Part shown: in pieces, positions 15,737 through 24,231 of the stretch
Numbering within the stretch: the stretch's first letter is position 1
Layout of the letters: every line of letters begins with the position of its first letter
Origin: Paenibacillus sp. GM2
GTDB taxonomy: Bacteria; Bacillota; Bacilli; Paenibacillales; Paenibacillaceae
Direction of reading: 5' to 3'
NCBI RefSeq assembly: GCF_900069005.2
Contig: NZ_LN831279.1
Span: 2,994,961 to 3,058,960, forward strand
Length of the DNA: 64,000 nucleotides
Notes under the pieces: generated by a model
Databases searched by the model: none
Told to the model about the DNA's origin: nothing
What the model saw: the letters and a program-made list of their open reading frames with translations, nothing else
Translations under genes and position numbers: made by a program

Positions 15737-16645
15737 TTATTGACCTCCCTGCTCGATCCGTTTCAGTCTTTCATCCAGATCACTAATCCTTGCCGAGCTG
15801 CCGGCAATCAGCTTGAGAAAGTTCGCTCTTAGTCTATTGATCACGATTGCTGTCTCTTCTCTCGTTATCGCCGCTCCGGGTCTCGTTCCATCGAAATAAC
15901 CATTCGCCTTGGCTTCTGCCCAGTCTTTTGCAGCCCAATCACTGACTTGATTCACATCGCGTTCGCCCACTTTCGGCTCCTCCTTTTTAGAACCGTATTT
16001 ATTTCTCAATTCGGCCTCGGTACCATCAAATTCATTCAAATCCACCTGTCCGTTAATTCCGCCCACGATTCTCGAACCATTTGGCAATGTACCTCCACTT
16101 TGGCCATCGCTATATTGCCAGAACGTCCAGCGAGTCCAACCGGATGCGTCAACAGGCGCCTGAGTGCTGTATCGTGCAATCCAAAGCGGGTATTGGCTTA
16201 GTCCACTGAAATTGCCAATGAACGCCGGATAGGTGTAGAGCATCGGAGTAACTCCAGTCAATCGCCCGATTTCATTGAGAAAAGCCTTTGCAACTGCAGT
16301 AGCTCCCGCCACGCTTAAACTACCGGATTTCGATTCGTAATCAAGTACTGGAGGAAGATCGAGTTTTACTCCCGCCGACTGAATCGCATTGTAGAACACT
16401 TGCGCTGCCGATTTTGCCGCAGCTTCTGTCATCACGGAATTGTCCAGGTAATGATAGGCACCAATCATCAATCCTGCGGCTTTTGCTCCTCGGGCGTTTT
16501 CGATAAACTTTTCATCCACACCGTTTTGGGTAGCCTTAATAAAAACGAATGATATTCCACTCGCCGCTACCTTCGTCCAATCGATCTTGCCTTGCCAGTG
16601 GGAGACGTCGATACCTTGGGCGTTGCCTTGTTTTCTTGTCTGCAT
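15737..16645 (-). CDS. GH25 lysozyme-type endolysin with C-terminal SLH-like segment
   Basis: A 302-residue cell-wall hydrolase. Residues ~10-205 are a glycoside hydrolase family 25 domain (GIDVSHWQGKIDW, FIKATQNG, PVLDYESK with the acidic pair, and VDLNEFDGT at its end). Residues ~225-275 look like a partial S-layer-homology segment (VSDWAAKDWAEAKANGYFDG, then ITREETAIVINRL), which may hold it to wall polymers. A short coiled coil ends the protein. I chose the ATG at 16645, preceded by AAAGGAAGTGATAGCG. It lies between XhlA and holin genes and is the only lysin of the locus, so it serves both tail modules. Confidence 0.92.
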   Translation of the reverse strand: MQTRKQGNAQGIDVSHWQGKIDWTKVAASGISFVFIKATQNGVDEKFIENARGAKAAGLMIGAYHYLDNSVMTEAAAKSAAQVFYNAIQSAGVKLDLPPVLDYESKSGSLSVAGATAVAKAFLNEIGRLTGVTPMLYTYPAFIGNFSGLSQYPLWIARYSTQAPVDASGWTRWTFWQYSDGQSGGTLPNGSRIVGGINGQVDLNEFDGTEAELRNKYGSKKEEPKVGERDVNQVSDWAAKDWAEAKANGYFDGTRPGAAITREETAIVINRLRANFLKLIAGSSARISDLDERLKRIEQGGQ

Positions 16646-16700
16646 CGCTATCACTTCCTTTACTGTAAAATATGCTAGGTTGGTGGTAATCGGCTTGTAC

Positions 16701-16961
16701 TCACGCCCCGCCCTGCAATTTAATCACTGTTAAAATAGCTCCGACGACAATCGTAATGATCGACGCCGCAATGGTGCGCCAGAGCCACTTCTGGGCATCT
16801 TCAATCTTGTCCAGCCGATGGTGAGCCGACCGCGCCGAGGATAACGCCTCTACCGCCGTCTCATTAGCCGCAATCGCCCGATCCAGCTTATCGTCCATAT
16901 TGTCCACCTTCGTCTCCACTCTCGTAATCCGCTGAAGCACCTCAGTTTGCACCCCGTCCAT
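16701..16961 (-). CDS. xhlA: XhlA-type hemolysin / lysis accessory protein
   Basis: An 86-residue protein of the phage hemolysin XhlA family: an N-terminal coiled coil (residues 5-50, containing ITRVETKVDNMDDKLD) and a C-terminal transmembrane helix (TIAASIITIVVGAILTVI). In PBSX, XhlA works with holin XhlB and the amidase in lysis. GAAAGGGGGAAAGGGGG precedes the ATG. It is the first gene of the lysis cassette and follows two strong hairpins. Confidence 0.85.
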   Translation of the reverse strand: MDGVQTEVLQRITRVETKVDNMDDKLDRAIAANETAVEALSSARSAHHRLDKIEDAQKWLWRTIAASIITIVVGAILTVIKLQGGA

Positions 16962-16987
16962 CCCCCTTTCCCCCTTTCAAAAGAAAT

Positions 16988-17036
16988 GCCCCCGGGTGGG
17001 CGGGGGCGAAAAGAAAAGCACCCCATTTAGAGGTGC
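16988..17036 (-). terminator. Tandem terminators after the secreted accessory gene
   Basis: On the minus strand, a GCACC-TCTAAATG-GGGTGC hairpin with TTTTCTTTT after it (17018-17036) is followed by a second GC-rich hairpin GCCCCC / GGGGGC (16988-17007) and ATTTCTTTT. Transcripts from the tail operon would meet both before the lysis genes. Confidence 0.75.
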
Positions 17037-17055
17037 CTCCTTTAAAAACTATTTA

Positions 17056-17514
17056 TTATTCTGCACGGAAAAGAAATTGATACTGTTCCATTGCATAATA
17101 AGTCGAATCAATTACTATATAAGCTGTAGCTCCTTCAGGGACATAAACACGATATAAATGCGTACCGCTTCCAGGATTTGGAATTGCCCCATAGAAAACA
17201 CTCGACTCTTTACCATCTGCATATTTGATCTGCATTCCTACTCTAAAAATACACTGGTTTCCACTAGGCATAACAAATGCGGAAACCAATTTACCTGCCC
17301 CAGTATTGTTAGTCCATTTAAACCAGTCTTGGTCCTGAGCATTTGATAAGTACAATGTATGATCCTGAGACATAGAAAGTAGAGAAATTGCACTATCTTT
17401 TGTGTCCCCTATACCCGCTGCTCGTGGTTGCACATCAGCAGCAAAAACAGATGATGACATTGTTAGTACCATCACACAAGCAAAAAGAACCGCTAAAACC
17501 TTTTTGAGTTTCAT
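17056..17514 (-). CDS. Secreted protein of unknown function (accessory cargo gene)
   Basis: A 152-residue protein with a clear Sec signal peptide (MKLKKVLAVLFACVMVL, cleavage likely after the VFA-A at about residue 26). The mature part has no motif I recognise; it is rich in beta-type Tyr, Val and Gly and could be a small beta-sandwich like the C-terminal pre-peptidase (PPC) domain (DWFKWTNNTGAGKLVSAF is suggestive). It has its own promoter (TTTACA or TTACAA, TATAAT) and lies between terminators, so it forms a separate unit inside the tail locus. A role in immunity or surface change is only a guess. Confidence 0.8.
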   Translation of the reverse strand: MKLKKVLAVLFACVMVLTMSSSVFAADVQPRAAGIGDTKDSAISLLSMSQDHTLYLSNAQDQDWFKWTNNTGAGKLVSAFVMPSGNQCIFRVGMQIKYADGKESSVFYGAIPNPGSGTHLYRVYVPEGATAYIVIDSTYYAMEQYQFLFRAE

Positions 17515-17559
17515 GGTCTTCCACCCTTCAGGATTTTTAGAATCGGCCGATTCGACTCT

Positions 17560-17589
17560 ATTATACACAGATCTCCTAAATGTTGTAAA
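17560..17589 (-). promoter_or_regulatory. Vegetative promoter of the secreted accessory gene
   Basis: Minus strand TTTACA, 18 bases, TATAAT (or TTACAA with 17), 46 bases before the start codon. It is a good sigma-A promoter, unlike the late promoters of the tail operons. Confidence 0.65.
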
Positions 17590-17627
17590 TTAATTACTCT
17601 ATTTAGTTGATTTTTTGACATAAAAAT

Positions 17628-17650
17628 AGCACGCTCCATGTGGGCGTGCT
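17628..17650 (-). terminator. Terminator at the end of tail module I
   Basis: AGCACGC / GCGTGCT hairpin directly after the stop codon of the 46-residue gene, followed on the minus strand by TATTTTTATG. Confidence 0.7.
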
Positions 17651-17791
17651 TTAAGATGATGTTCCGTTGATTACTTCTGCTACTACTGTCTTAAGATTAT
17701 ATAGAGCTGGCACTTGTTCAATCTTATATGTTCCTACCATTACCAGGCTGACCCAAACCTTAACCAATCCGCTGTTCTTATCAAATGTCAT
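17651..17791 (-). CDS. Small phage protein (CD1375-like)
   Basis: A 46-residue protein that begins MTFDKNSGLVKVWVSLVM and continues with IEQVPALYNLKTVVAEV. This short pattern (charged start, hydrophobic strand, IEQVP, then VVxEV) is that of the small CD1375-like proteins found after fibre genes of Clostridium and Paenibacillus phages; the function is unknown. GGAGGTG lies 7 bases before the ATG. It occupies the place where module II has XkdX. Confidence 0.7.
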   Translation of the reverse strand: MTFDKNSGLVKVWVSLVMVGTYKIEQVPALYNLKTVVAEVINGTSS

Positions 17792-17797
17792 CGTCCA

Positions 17798-18199
17798 TCA
17801 CCTCCCATCGGCTGCAATCATCATAGTTAGTTCTGCGATTGCTTGCTTGTTCTCGATGTCGGATGCCTTCAGCTCGTCCACCTCGATGCTTAACGGCTTG
17901 CGATATACTGGCTCCGTTGGCTCCGTCTCGCCAGGGTCTGGATAGCTGAACTCTAACTCTAAAGTATCCAGATTAACCCGATAACTATTGCACTCAGCAA
18001 AGTCCCGTGAATATTGTCCATACTCTAGTTGCAAGCAGCCTACCGTATCTGGCACTCGCTCGGCAAGCGCTTCATATGCTGCAAAGTCCTCTTCTTGTGT
18101 GGTTTCTCGCACAAAGCCAGAACGCTCTCCGGTGTCAACTAATACATTTCCATTCACCCTGTCAAAATATAATTTATGGCCAATTTGCAAAATGTTCAT
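17798..18199 (-). CDS. Phage protein downstream of tail fibre, unknown function
   Basis: A 133-residue protein that starts MNILQIGHKLYFDRVNGNVL. The N-terminal two thirds look beta-rich; the C-terminus (EVDELKASDIENKQAIAELTMMI) is a short coiled coil. AAAGGAGGTC precedes the ATG. Its place after the fibre genes and before the small conserved gene is that of XkdW-like or fibre-assembly proteins. The C-terminal helix is of the same kind as that of the 161-residue protein at 29989-30474 in module II. Confidence 0.75.
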   Translation of the reverse strand: MNILQIGHKLYFDRVNGNVLVDTGERSGFVRETTQEEDFAAYEALAERVPDTVGCLQLEYGQYSRDFAECNSYRVNLDTLELEFSYPDPGETEPTEPVYRKPLSIEVDELKASDIENKQAIAELTMMIAADGR

Positions 18200-18218
18200 C
18201 TTTCTCTGACCTCCTTTA

Positions 18219-18827
18219 TCACTCTATTGCTATCCAATAAGGATAAACAGCATTAAAATTACTCGATATACTGATGTAAAAACCCGAATCATTTAGCGTG
18301 ATCCTGTTGTAATCAATTTCAATACTGCTAGCGTATTTATTAAATTGAATAGGTTTCCCTAAAACGGTATTACGTAACGTAACGCCATAGAATGAGTCTT
18401 CATAATAATAAGCAACTATATTGGGTGTAAATGCTAAGCCAGTAACAGTTACAGCATCATTAGCCCACCTAGTGCGGCCTGTAGCATATTTTCTACCTAT
18501 CTCTATTTGCCCTATCTTGGCCGCCAATTGCGCAAATGTATCGCTGCCTGACGCTGGTACTCCTTTGCCAGTAATAGCGGCAGCGACCGCATTTTTACCA
18601 TCACTGGCTGATTGAAAAGCCTCATCAGCTCTATCGTACGCTTTTTTTACAGCGGTAGCTGTAGCTGCCAAGACTGATGATGTAGTATTTACAGCATTAG
18701 TTAGTTGCACAATGCCTTTTCTTGCTGTTGTTGCAGTAGGGATTTCAGCTATCTTTTGATCAATCAGTTCTGTAATTGTCTGCATTACTGCTGTATCAAG
18801 CTCTTGTAAGGTGATTCCCTTAGCCAT
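18219..18827 (-). CDS. Second tail-fibre-like protein
   Basis: A 202-residue protein. Residues 30-75 contain the fibre-type repeat ATTARKGIVQLTNAVNTTSS followed by AYDRADEAFQSASDGKNAVA, seen in many tail-fibre shafts; the C-terminal half (from ~115) would be a beta-rich tip with GLAFTPNIVAYYYED. The larger fibre next to it has a related tip (GLTFRPRVVAFWRTQD), so the two genes probably arose by duplication. GAAAGGAG precedes the ATG. It likely helps recognise the target cell. Confidence 0.8.
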   Translation of the reverse strand: MAKGITLQELDTAVMQTITELIDQKIAEIPTATTARKGIVQLTNAVNTTSSVLAATATAVKKAYDRADEAFQSASDGKNAVAAAITGKGVPASGSDTFAQLAAKIGQIEIGRKYATGRTRWANDAVTVTGLAFTPNIVAYYYEDSFYGVTLRNTVLGKPIQFNKYASSIEIDYNRITLNDSGFYISISSNFNAVYPYWIAIE

Positions 18828-18866
18828 ATGTGTTCAACTCCTTTCTATTGACGATGTTATAGATGC

Positions 18867-20105
18867 TTACCACCCAACGGCAATAAAACTAAATTCTAAG
18901 GAAGACATGGTAGTGTTACCTATATTAAATTGTGCAGTCATCCCGCTATTTGAAAAAGTCTTAGAAGCGACATAACTTGTCACCTTGCCAACCGTAAACG
19001 CAGCTCCTGTAAATTCGGTGTCACCAACAATAGCCATTTTCTCCCCATCAGCAGCATCCTGGGTTCTCCAGAACGCTACAACTCTTGGCCTAAAGGTTAG
19101 CCCCGTGATAGTGAATGATGGAGAATATCCAGAGCCTGTGGTAATCTTCCCGCTCGCAAAGGGTTTCCCCTCTATCAAGCTCCCAATAACACCGAATATA
19201 TTAACTCCGGTTTTTATGTTTCCTGGTACAAGGTCGGCATCTCCCAAGATCGTTATTGCACTGCTATAGTACCCTGCTGCTTTAGTCTGGTTGGTTGTTC
19301 CTGGCGTAACGGTGCCACCAGCTCCACGATTGATGATCCCGTTTAGCTTAGCTACTAACGAATCCCAACTGTCTGAAGTGGCTGCCGATATACCCAGGGC
19401 AACAAGCGCGGCAACCACTTCTGATTTACGCTTATTGCCAGCTTGAAAAGCCTGGTCAAGCTGACCCTGTAGTCCGTCTACCCGGTTGATAGGTATGCTG
19501 CCTGTAGCAAGCACCGCCCCATTGATCGCACCGTCTGAACCAATCGGAACATTTTTAAAAACGACCATTGTCACCTCAGATGCAGCCGCCACGCCCGATA
19601 GAAGATTGAGTTTTGCCCGCTGCGTAACCTTCCCGGCTCCATCGCGGACGGTATTGGTCAGGGTGTACTGCGTAGCGTCCAAGACTGCCCGGTTAATCGC
19701 TACTAGCAAGGTGTCTGTGTTCGCGTCGAATAGATCGAGCGGAATCTCGAACACCTTCTGATTATCCGCTGTGGCCGTCACCAGCAGCGGGTAGCTGACC
19801 AGCTTCGGGATGCCTGTCTCCGTGACCAGGCTGATCTGCTGATCCGTGTAGGATTTCGCCTGAAGGGCCGCATCTTTGATTGCCTTCGGCGTCGCCGCCT
19901 GATTTTCGGCTTCGCTGTCCGTTGCACTGGAGAGCTGGACTTTACCTTTGACGGTTAGCGAAGCATCAGGAATATCGACCTGGCCCATGGCGGCATCGAT
20001 CTTGTCCCAATTGTCATTAAGCATGGTCTTTATATTAAATGTATCGTCCCCATCGATCATAGGATCTTTTTTCAATAAATTAAGATTAGGTGTATTACTG
20101 GCCAA
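18867..20105 (-). CDS. Tail fibre protein, module I
   Basis: A 412-residue fibre. The N-terminus (ASNTPNLNLLKKDP, then FNIKTMLNDNWDKIDAAMG) is the part that usually joins the fibre to the baseplate in Paenibacillus and Bacillus myophages; it is followed by a VKGKVQLSSATDSEAENQAATPKA shaft repeat, further shaft, and a tip at ~330-412 with GLTFRPRVVAFWR. I place the start at the TTG at 20105, six bases after GGAGGTG; the ATG-less longer frame would use that ribosome site as coding sequence. It overlaps ymfQ by 11 bases and determines target range in tailocins. Confidence 0.83.
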   Translation of the reverse strand: MASNTPNLNLLKKDPMIDGDDTFNIKTMLNDNWDKIDAAMGQVDIPDASLTVKGKVQLSSATDSEAENQAATPKAIKDAALQAKSYTDQQISLVTETGIPKLVSYPLLVTATADNQKVFEIPLDLFDANTDTLLVAINRAVLDATQYTLTNTVRDGAGKVTQRAKLNLLSGVAAASEVTMVVFKNVPIGSDGAINGAVLATGSIPINRVDGLQGQLDQAFQAGNKRKSEVVAALVALGISAATSDSWDSLVAKLNGIINRGAGGTVTPGTTNQTKAAGYYSSAITILGDADLVPGNIKTGVNIFGVIGSLIEGKPFASGKITTGSGYSPSFTITGLTFRPRVVAFWRTQDAADGEKMAIVGDTEFTGAAFTVGKVTSYVASKTFSNSGMTAQFNIGNTTMSSLEFSFIAVGW

Positions 20106-20688
20106 CCGGACCACCTCCTGCAAATTTACTTAAGGGTATCTGCTCCATTTGATTGAGCGTCATTGCTCCATGAATGTCCCGAAGCAATAAATAGCTGAAT
20201 TCATATTCCACCTTCAAATGAGCCGGCTTAATCCCCTCGATGACCATCTTCAGATCATCCAGGTTAGGTGGGACGCCGATGGTGTCCACAAACTTAATCG
20301 TGAAGCTCCACTCAGCAGGCTGAAATGATACATCCACGGTTCCACCATCGTAAGCTTCAGCTACATTCTTCACGAGCCGTCCGGAGAATTGCCCAGCCCC
20401 ACGCAGCTTGGATTCCACCAAAGCACGACGCTGCTCAATCGGCTTAGCCAGCTCCGTTGTCAATCCGAGCTCTTCCTCCCATCGGTCCAATCCCCAGGTA
20501 GCCGTCCGCACATAGAACTGATTCAGCGTCTCATCCAGTGCTTTATATAATTCATCCAGTTCAACGCCCTTACTGTTCATATCAGACTGCATAATCCGGG
20601 AGCTCTCATAGTATCCCGGTAGATAAGAGAACATCTCTCGTCCCTTAGGGCTTATTATTTGAAAATGCTGAAAGCTACTCATAAACAT
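20095..20688 (-). CDS. YmfQ-family (DUF2313) baseplate protein, module I
   Basis: A 197-residue protein of the YmfQ/DUF2313 family, equivalent to gpI/gp48-type wedge proteins that link baseplate J to the fibre. The LPGYYESSRIMQSDMNSKGVE start, RWEEELGLTTELAKPIEQRR and KPAHLKVEYEFSY are typical. It overlaps the baseplate J gene at its start and the fibre gene at its end, a tightly coupled set. The first or the third Met may be the start. Confidence 0.87.
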   Translation of the reverse strand: MFMSSFQHFQIISPKGREMFSYLPGYYESSRIMQSDMNSKGVELDELYKALDETLNQFYVRTATWGLDRWEEELGLTTELAKPIEQRRALVESKLRGAGQFSGRLVKNVAEAYDGGTVDVSFQPAEWSFTIKFVDTIGVPPNLDDLKMVIEGIKPAHLKVEYEFSYLLLRDIHGAMTLNQMEQIPLSKFAGGGPVGQ

Positions 20689-21793
20689 TCACCGTCCCCA
20701 GAACGGCAACCTGTCCCGGTGAGATTTCCATATTTGCGTTATCCTTCCCATTAACGGTCAGGTTCGTATAATCCACAATGGACGGAAGATCCAGTAATAC
20801 GGCAGCTATACGTGTATAACGAACCAACGTATCCGTAAAAGCTAACTGCTTCAAATAAGCACGAACTCCATCCTCGATATAACCCCTGACTTCTTCCATC
20901 GTTGAACCAGCCGCAAGTGTCAATTGCACCGAAATTTCAATGGGGACCTCTTTCGCCCCCATAACTGTAACCACAGGCCCGGCAGGCGCAACACCTTCCC
21001 CCTGGCCATCCATGGTCGGATCGATATGCTTCTGCGCAGCAGCAATTATTTCTGCATTTGCCGCACGTTTATCGGCATCGAGCAAATAAATTCCAACCGT
21101 ACCTGGTCCATTCCACAACGGAATTACCTGAACGCCGCCAACACCCGCGACTTCCCCGGCCCATTTCATATATTGCGCCTTATTACCGCTGGTTCCTTGG
21201 TTTCGAACCTGCGCATAGAACCGCTCCAGAAGCAATTCATCTGACTCAACATCTGTACCGCCCGTAGTTTCATTGGGATTGATCACTGCCGTGATCCCGC
21301 TGATTGACGTTGACATTACATTAATAACACCCGCAGGCACATTACCGCTTCGGCCAGCGACCAGCGCCCTGATAGGAACAATACCAGATCCATCCGTTCC
21401 CAGAGCAACAGCTTCCAACGTCTTGTATTCAATCGATGCCTCATCTGTAATCTCATCTGCCGGAGTTGCCACAACAGTTCCCGTCGGCACAGTCGTTCCC
21501 GGTGTCCCCGAGAACATGACCTTGCCTATCGCTGCAACCGCAGCACGCCGGGTAAGCCCATGCTCCGCGACTCGCAGATCCAGATACTCACCGTAAGTCG
21601 TGCTCGCGAAGCCGCGCTGCAGCACTTGCTGCCCCCAAACTGCGGCATCGGCTAACACAAAAGCAACCGGAGCTTGCGAGTCCCAAATAAAAGAACCCTC
21701 GGATTTATCAATATCTGCGGGCACCCGTTCCAGCATACGCTGCATAATCTCATCCTCTGTTTGTTCCTGTAAAAAAAGCGGCAGCTCTGCCAT
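20675..21793 (-). CDS. Baseplate J/gp47-family protein, module I
   Basis: A 372-residue baseplate wedge protein of the J/gp47 (XkdT) family. MQRMLERVPADIDKSEGSFIWD at the start and TTYGEYLDLRVAEHGLTRR are the family signature, then VEVSGV-type beta segments and NEATTGGTDVESDELLLERF-like sequence (here PNETTGGTDVESDELLLERF). The module II protein at 34020 is its counterpart, with the same layout but clearly diverged sequence. It forms the ring that carries YmfQ and the fibres. Confidence 0.92.
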   Translation of the reverse strand: MAELPLFLQEQTEDEIMQRMLERVPADIDKSEGSFIWDSQAPVAFVLADAAVWGQQVLQRGFASTTYGEYLDLRVAEHGLTRRAAVAAIGKVMFSGTPGTTVPTGTVVATPADEITDEASIEYKTLEAVALGTDGSGIVPIRALVAGRSGNVPAGVINVMSTSISGITAVINPNETTGGTDVESDELLLERFYAQVRNQGTSGNKAQYMKWAGEVAGVGGVQVIPLWNGPGTVGIYLLDADKRAANAEIIAAAQKHIDPTMDGQGEGVAPAGPVVTVMGAKEVPIEISVQLTLAAGSTMEEVRGYIEDGVRAYLKQLAFTDTLVRYTRIAAVLLDLPSIVDYTNLTVNGKDNANMEISPGQVAVLGTVNVYE

Positions 21794-22248
21794 CAGCTCA
21801 CACTCCCTTCTAAAGTGAACTGCTCATCATGTACATTTCTGATCTGACAAGAGAAACGACATCCGTCTTCCTGCCAGCTAAACGTAAAACCATCCACACT
21901 CAACGTACGGGGATCAACCATTAATGTCTCCGTCACCATCCGCTGGATTTCGCTTTCTTGTACGGCTCGGCTGTAACCTCTACCGATCAATTCATCCAAC
22001 TCCTGCCCATACTGGCGAGAGTAGATCAGATGCCTGTATCGCGGGGTGCGAATCGCCTTCTGGCACCACATCACCCAAGCGTCCATCCCATCTACCTGAG
22101 CTATTTTTCGCGTAGGCGTCATTACGAATTCCCCGGCATCAAAGTCGAAGCGCCAGCTCCGGCCTAGACTTACCCCGTCTTCCAACAACTCCGGATTCCC
22201 GGAATCATCCCAGGATTGCTCCATACTTTCCGGAAAAAGATTAGCCAC
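21793..22248 (-). CDS. DUF2634 (XkdS-type) baseplate protein, module I
   Basis: A 151-residue protein of the DUF2634/XkdS family, a gp25-like wedge component with lysozyme-like fold in contractile tails. GRSWRFDFDAGEFVMTP, AWVMWCQKAIRTPRYRHLIY and YGQELDELIGRGYS are characteristic. The start codon lies within 8 bases of the DUF2577 stop. Confidence 0.88.
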   Translation of the reverse strand: MANLFPESMEQSWDDSGNPELLEDGVSLGRSWRFDFDAGEFVMTPTRKIAQVDGMDAWVMWCQKAIRTPRYRHLIYSRQYGQELDELIGRGYSRAVQESEIQRMVTETLMVDPRTLSVDGFTFSWQEDGCRFSCQIRNVHDEQFTLEGSVS

Positions 22249-22618
22249 CCCCGCTCACCACCTTACAAAGTATAATCGCATCATTGCCGCCGTTAATCGG
22301 CAGGGCCAGCACCCGGTCCCCTGGGGCGTATTTCAAGGTTAGCGATACTTCCTTCGTCTCCGAGGCTTGAAATAAAAACTTTCCCTCCCCTTCGCCCAGG
22401 GTGGTCGTCCCGGTCAGTTCCAGTTCAGGTAATCTCAAAGTTCCGGGAAACTCAGCAACATAATAATCCTTGATCTCATGCTTAAACTGATCGAGCTTAA
22501 GTCCAGTTGACGTTAACGTCCCAAGATCCGTTGCAAGACCAGAAAGAACCTCGCTGGCCTTCTTCATCGCATTATCACGAAAAGCAACAGCAAGTGCTGT
22601 ATAAGGATCAACTGTCAA
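22241..22618 (-). CDS. DUF2577 (XkdR-type) baseplate protein, module I
   Basis: A 125-residue protein of the DUF2577/XkdR family, an OB-fold part of the baseplate hub near the spike in PBSX-type tails. VLALPINGGNDAIILCKVV at the C-terminus fits the conserved end. It overlaps both neighbours by 8-11 bases. Confidence 0.85.
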   Translation of the reverse strand: MTVDPYTALAVAFRDNAMKKASEVLSGLATDLGTLTSTGLKLDQFKHEIKDYYVAEFPGTLRLPELELTGTTTLGEGEGKFLFQASETKEVSLTLKYAPGDRVLALPINGGNDAIILCKVVSGGG

Positions 22619-23588
22619 GAAAATACCTCCTTTTTACATCCGCCAAGGTCGTTAAGTCCAGTGTCATATGGCCCGGATTCCCAAGATCGTGCGTTACGCC
22701 CGTTACGATCAACTGCTGACCGCCCCAGCTTACCCTGTCTCCAGCACGTATGGTATTCAAATCTATGCACTGAACGGTGTAGGTTTCCCCGATGCCTGTC
22801 AGCTTGGATTGAGCCAATTTCTTGGCGGCCTCTACCGATTTGACATCATCATCGTGAACGATCCGCTGAAGAACCCCATACTTCGCCGTTTCTCCTGCAG
22901 CGATAGCTAATACCTTGGAAGGTGCATCTTCCTTACCATCCGCTGTCCCAAGCACTTTCACCTTGGTGACTGTCTCTTCCAAGGTACGGTTTTGGGTAGA
23001 TGACTCGATTCCTCCCAGCACCCAAACCGTTTCATTGCTTCCGATCTTAAACAGACCGAGACCTGAAGGTGTCATCCGTGGGATGTACATGTCACCACCG
23101 GCTTTTACGGTTTCCTTCAAATCAGACATAATCATGTTGTAAATCGTCTGTGCACGGTAAACAGCTTTCTTTAATCTTTGCTTCGTATCGGGAAGGGAGG
23201 GGGCCAGTTTAATATTCCAATCAGCAGCATATTTCTTGAGACGCTGGGTAGCCGTTCCTCCCGCCGAGAAAAGACATTCGTCCTCCGAACGTGCCAAATA
23301 TATCGTTCTATCGTAGAAGCTCACCCTCATATGCTTGCTCTGATCAACACTGCTTGAGCATTCCCAGACCACACCAGGATGAAGCAAATATACTTTGCTT
23401 GAACCCCCAAACGGGGTCCCGCTCACCCTGATCTCCTGCCCAGGTTCAATTCCGGGAAAGTCGGCAGGAATTTTCATGTTAAGCGTTCCTTGGTAAGCGA
23501 TCATATCCAGCGAATCAGTCAAGGATATGCTCTCAATCAGCCCACTCAAATAATATTTATTCCGCAGCACAACCTCATAGCTCATCAT
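22608..23588 (-). CDS. xkdQ: XkdQ-type tail hub protein, module I
   Basis: A 326-residue homologue of XkdQ, the gpD/gp27-like hub at the tail tip. SYEVVLRNKYYLSGLIESIS begins the protein, followed by MNIPADFPG-type sequence (MKIPADFPGIEPGQEIRVSG), KKAVYRAQTIYNMIMSDLKETV and a C-terminal GDRVSWGGQQLIVTGVTHDL. The start overlaps the LysM gene stop (ATGA). The module II gene at 35828 is its paralogue. Confidence 0.87.
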   Translation of the reverse strand: MMSYEVVLRNKYYLSGLIESISLTDSLDMIAYQGTLNMKIPADFPGIEPGQEIRVSGTPFGGSSKVYLLHPGVVWECSSSVDQSKHMRVSFYDRTIYLARSEDECLFSAGGTATQRLKKYAADWNIKLAPSLPDTKQRLKKAVYRAQTIYNMIMSDLKETVKAGGDMYIPRMTPSGLGLFKIGSNETVWVLGGIESSTQNRTLEETVTKVKVLGTADGKEDAPSKVLAIAAGETAKYGVLQRIVHDDDVKSVEAAKKLAQSKLTGIGETYTVQCIDLNTIRAGDRVSWGGQQLIVTGVTHDLGNPGHMTLDLTTLADVKRRYFLDS

Positions 23589-24217
23589 GGCAGCACCAGC
23601 TTTTGTCCCGGCCTTATTTTGTTCGGATCTTTACCGATCGTTTTAGCGTTAGCTTTATAGATTGCCTGCCATTTTGCGCTGCTCCCTAACTCAAGCTTGG
23701 CGATTTTAGAGAGGGTATCTCCAGACTTCACCGTGTAGGTCTTGGCCGCCTGCTTCGTATCGCTTCGATTGGATGAACCGCTTTTAGCTTGAGCTGCCGC
23801 AGAATTGTGTACCTTCATTTCCTGCCAGGTACGGGCCGTAATCTCAAAATAAACATCTCCTGGCTCGCCGCCTTTGAACGTGCTGTTGTGAGCCGATAGC
23901 ATAACCAGCACATTGACCGCCGTATCGGAAATGATCAGCCGGACCGGCCGTTTACTATTTATCATCGAGGTGATTTGATTCATGGCCATCTGCGGATCAG
24001 GCAAGTTCTCATAATTACAGTAACCTGGATCATAGGCTGCCGGAAAAAAAGAAGAGAAGGCGATTTCCTTCACCCTCTCTCCGACCGGAAAATCAAATTC
24101 CCCAAGCGCCACAATATTCACTGTATCCAGGGCGTTTCCCCGGGTAATCGTAATCTCTTCAGGATTCACCGGAAAATAAAAATCCTTACCCGCCGAATCG
24201 ATCAAGTGGATTTCCAC
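23585..24217 (-). CDS. xkdP: LysM-domain tail protein (XkdP-type), module I
   Basis: A 210-residue tail-tip protein with a C-terminal LysM domain (residues ~160-208: YTVKSGDTLSKIAKLELGSS and ANAKTIGKDPNKIRPGQKLVLP) that binds peptidoglycan. The N-terminal two thirds carry the YqbP/XkdP domain (FYFPVNPEEITITRG, VKEIAFSSFFP). It is placed between tape measure and hub genes as in PBSX. The module II version is 20 residues longer. Confidence 0.9.
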   Translation of the reverse strand: MEIHLIDSAGKDFYFPVNPEEITITRGNALDTVNIVALGEFDFPVGERVKEIAFSSFFPAAYDPGYCNYENLPDPQMAMNQITSMINSKRPVRLIISDTAVNVLVMLSAHNSTFKGGEPGDVYFEITARTWQEMKVHNSAAAQAKSGSSNRSDTKQAAKTYTVKSGDTLSKIAKLELGSSAKWQAIYKANAKTIGKDPNKIRPGQKLVLP

Positions 24218-24231
24218 CGCTCATCCCTCCT

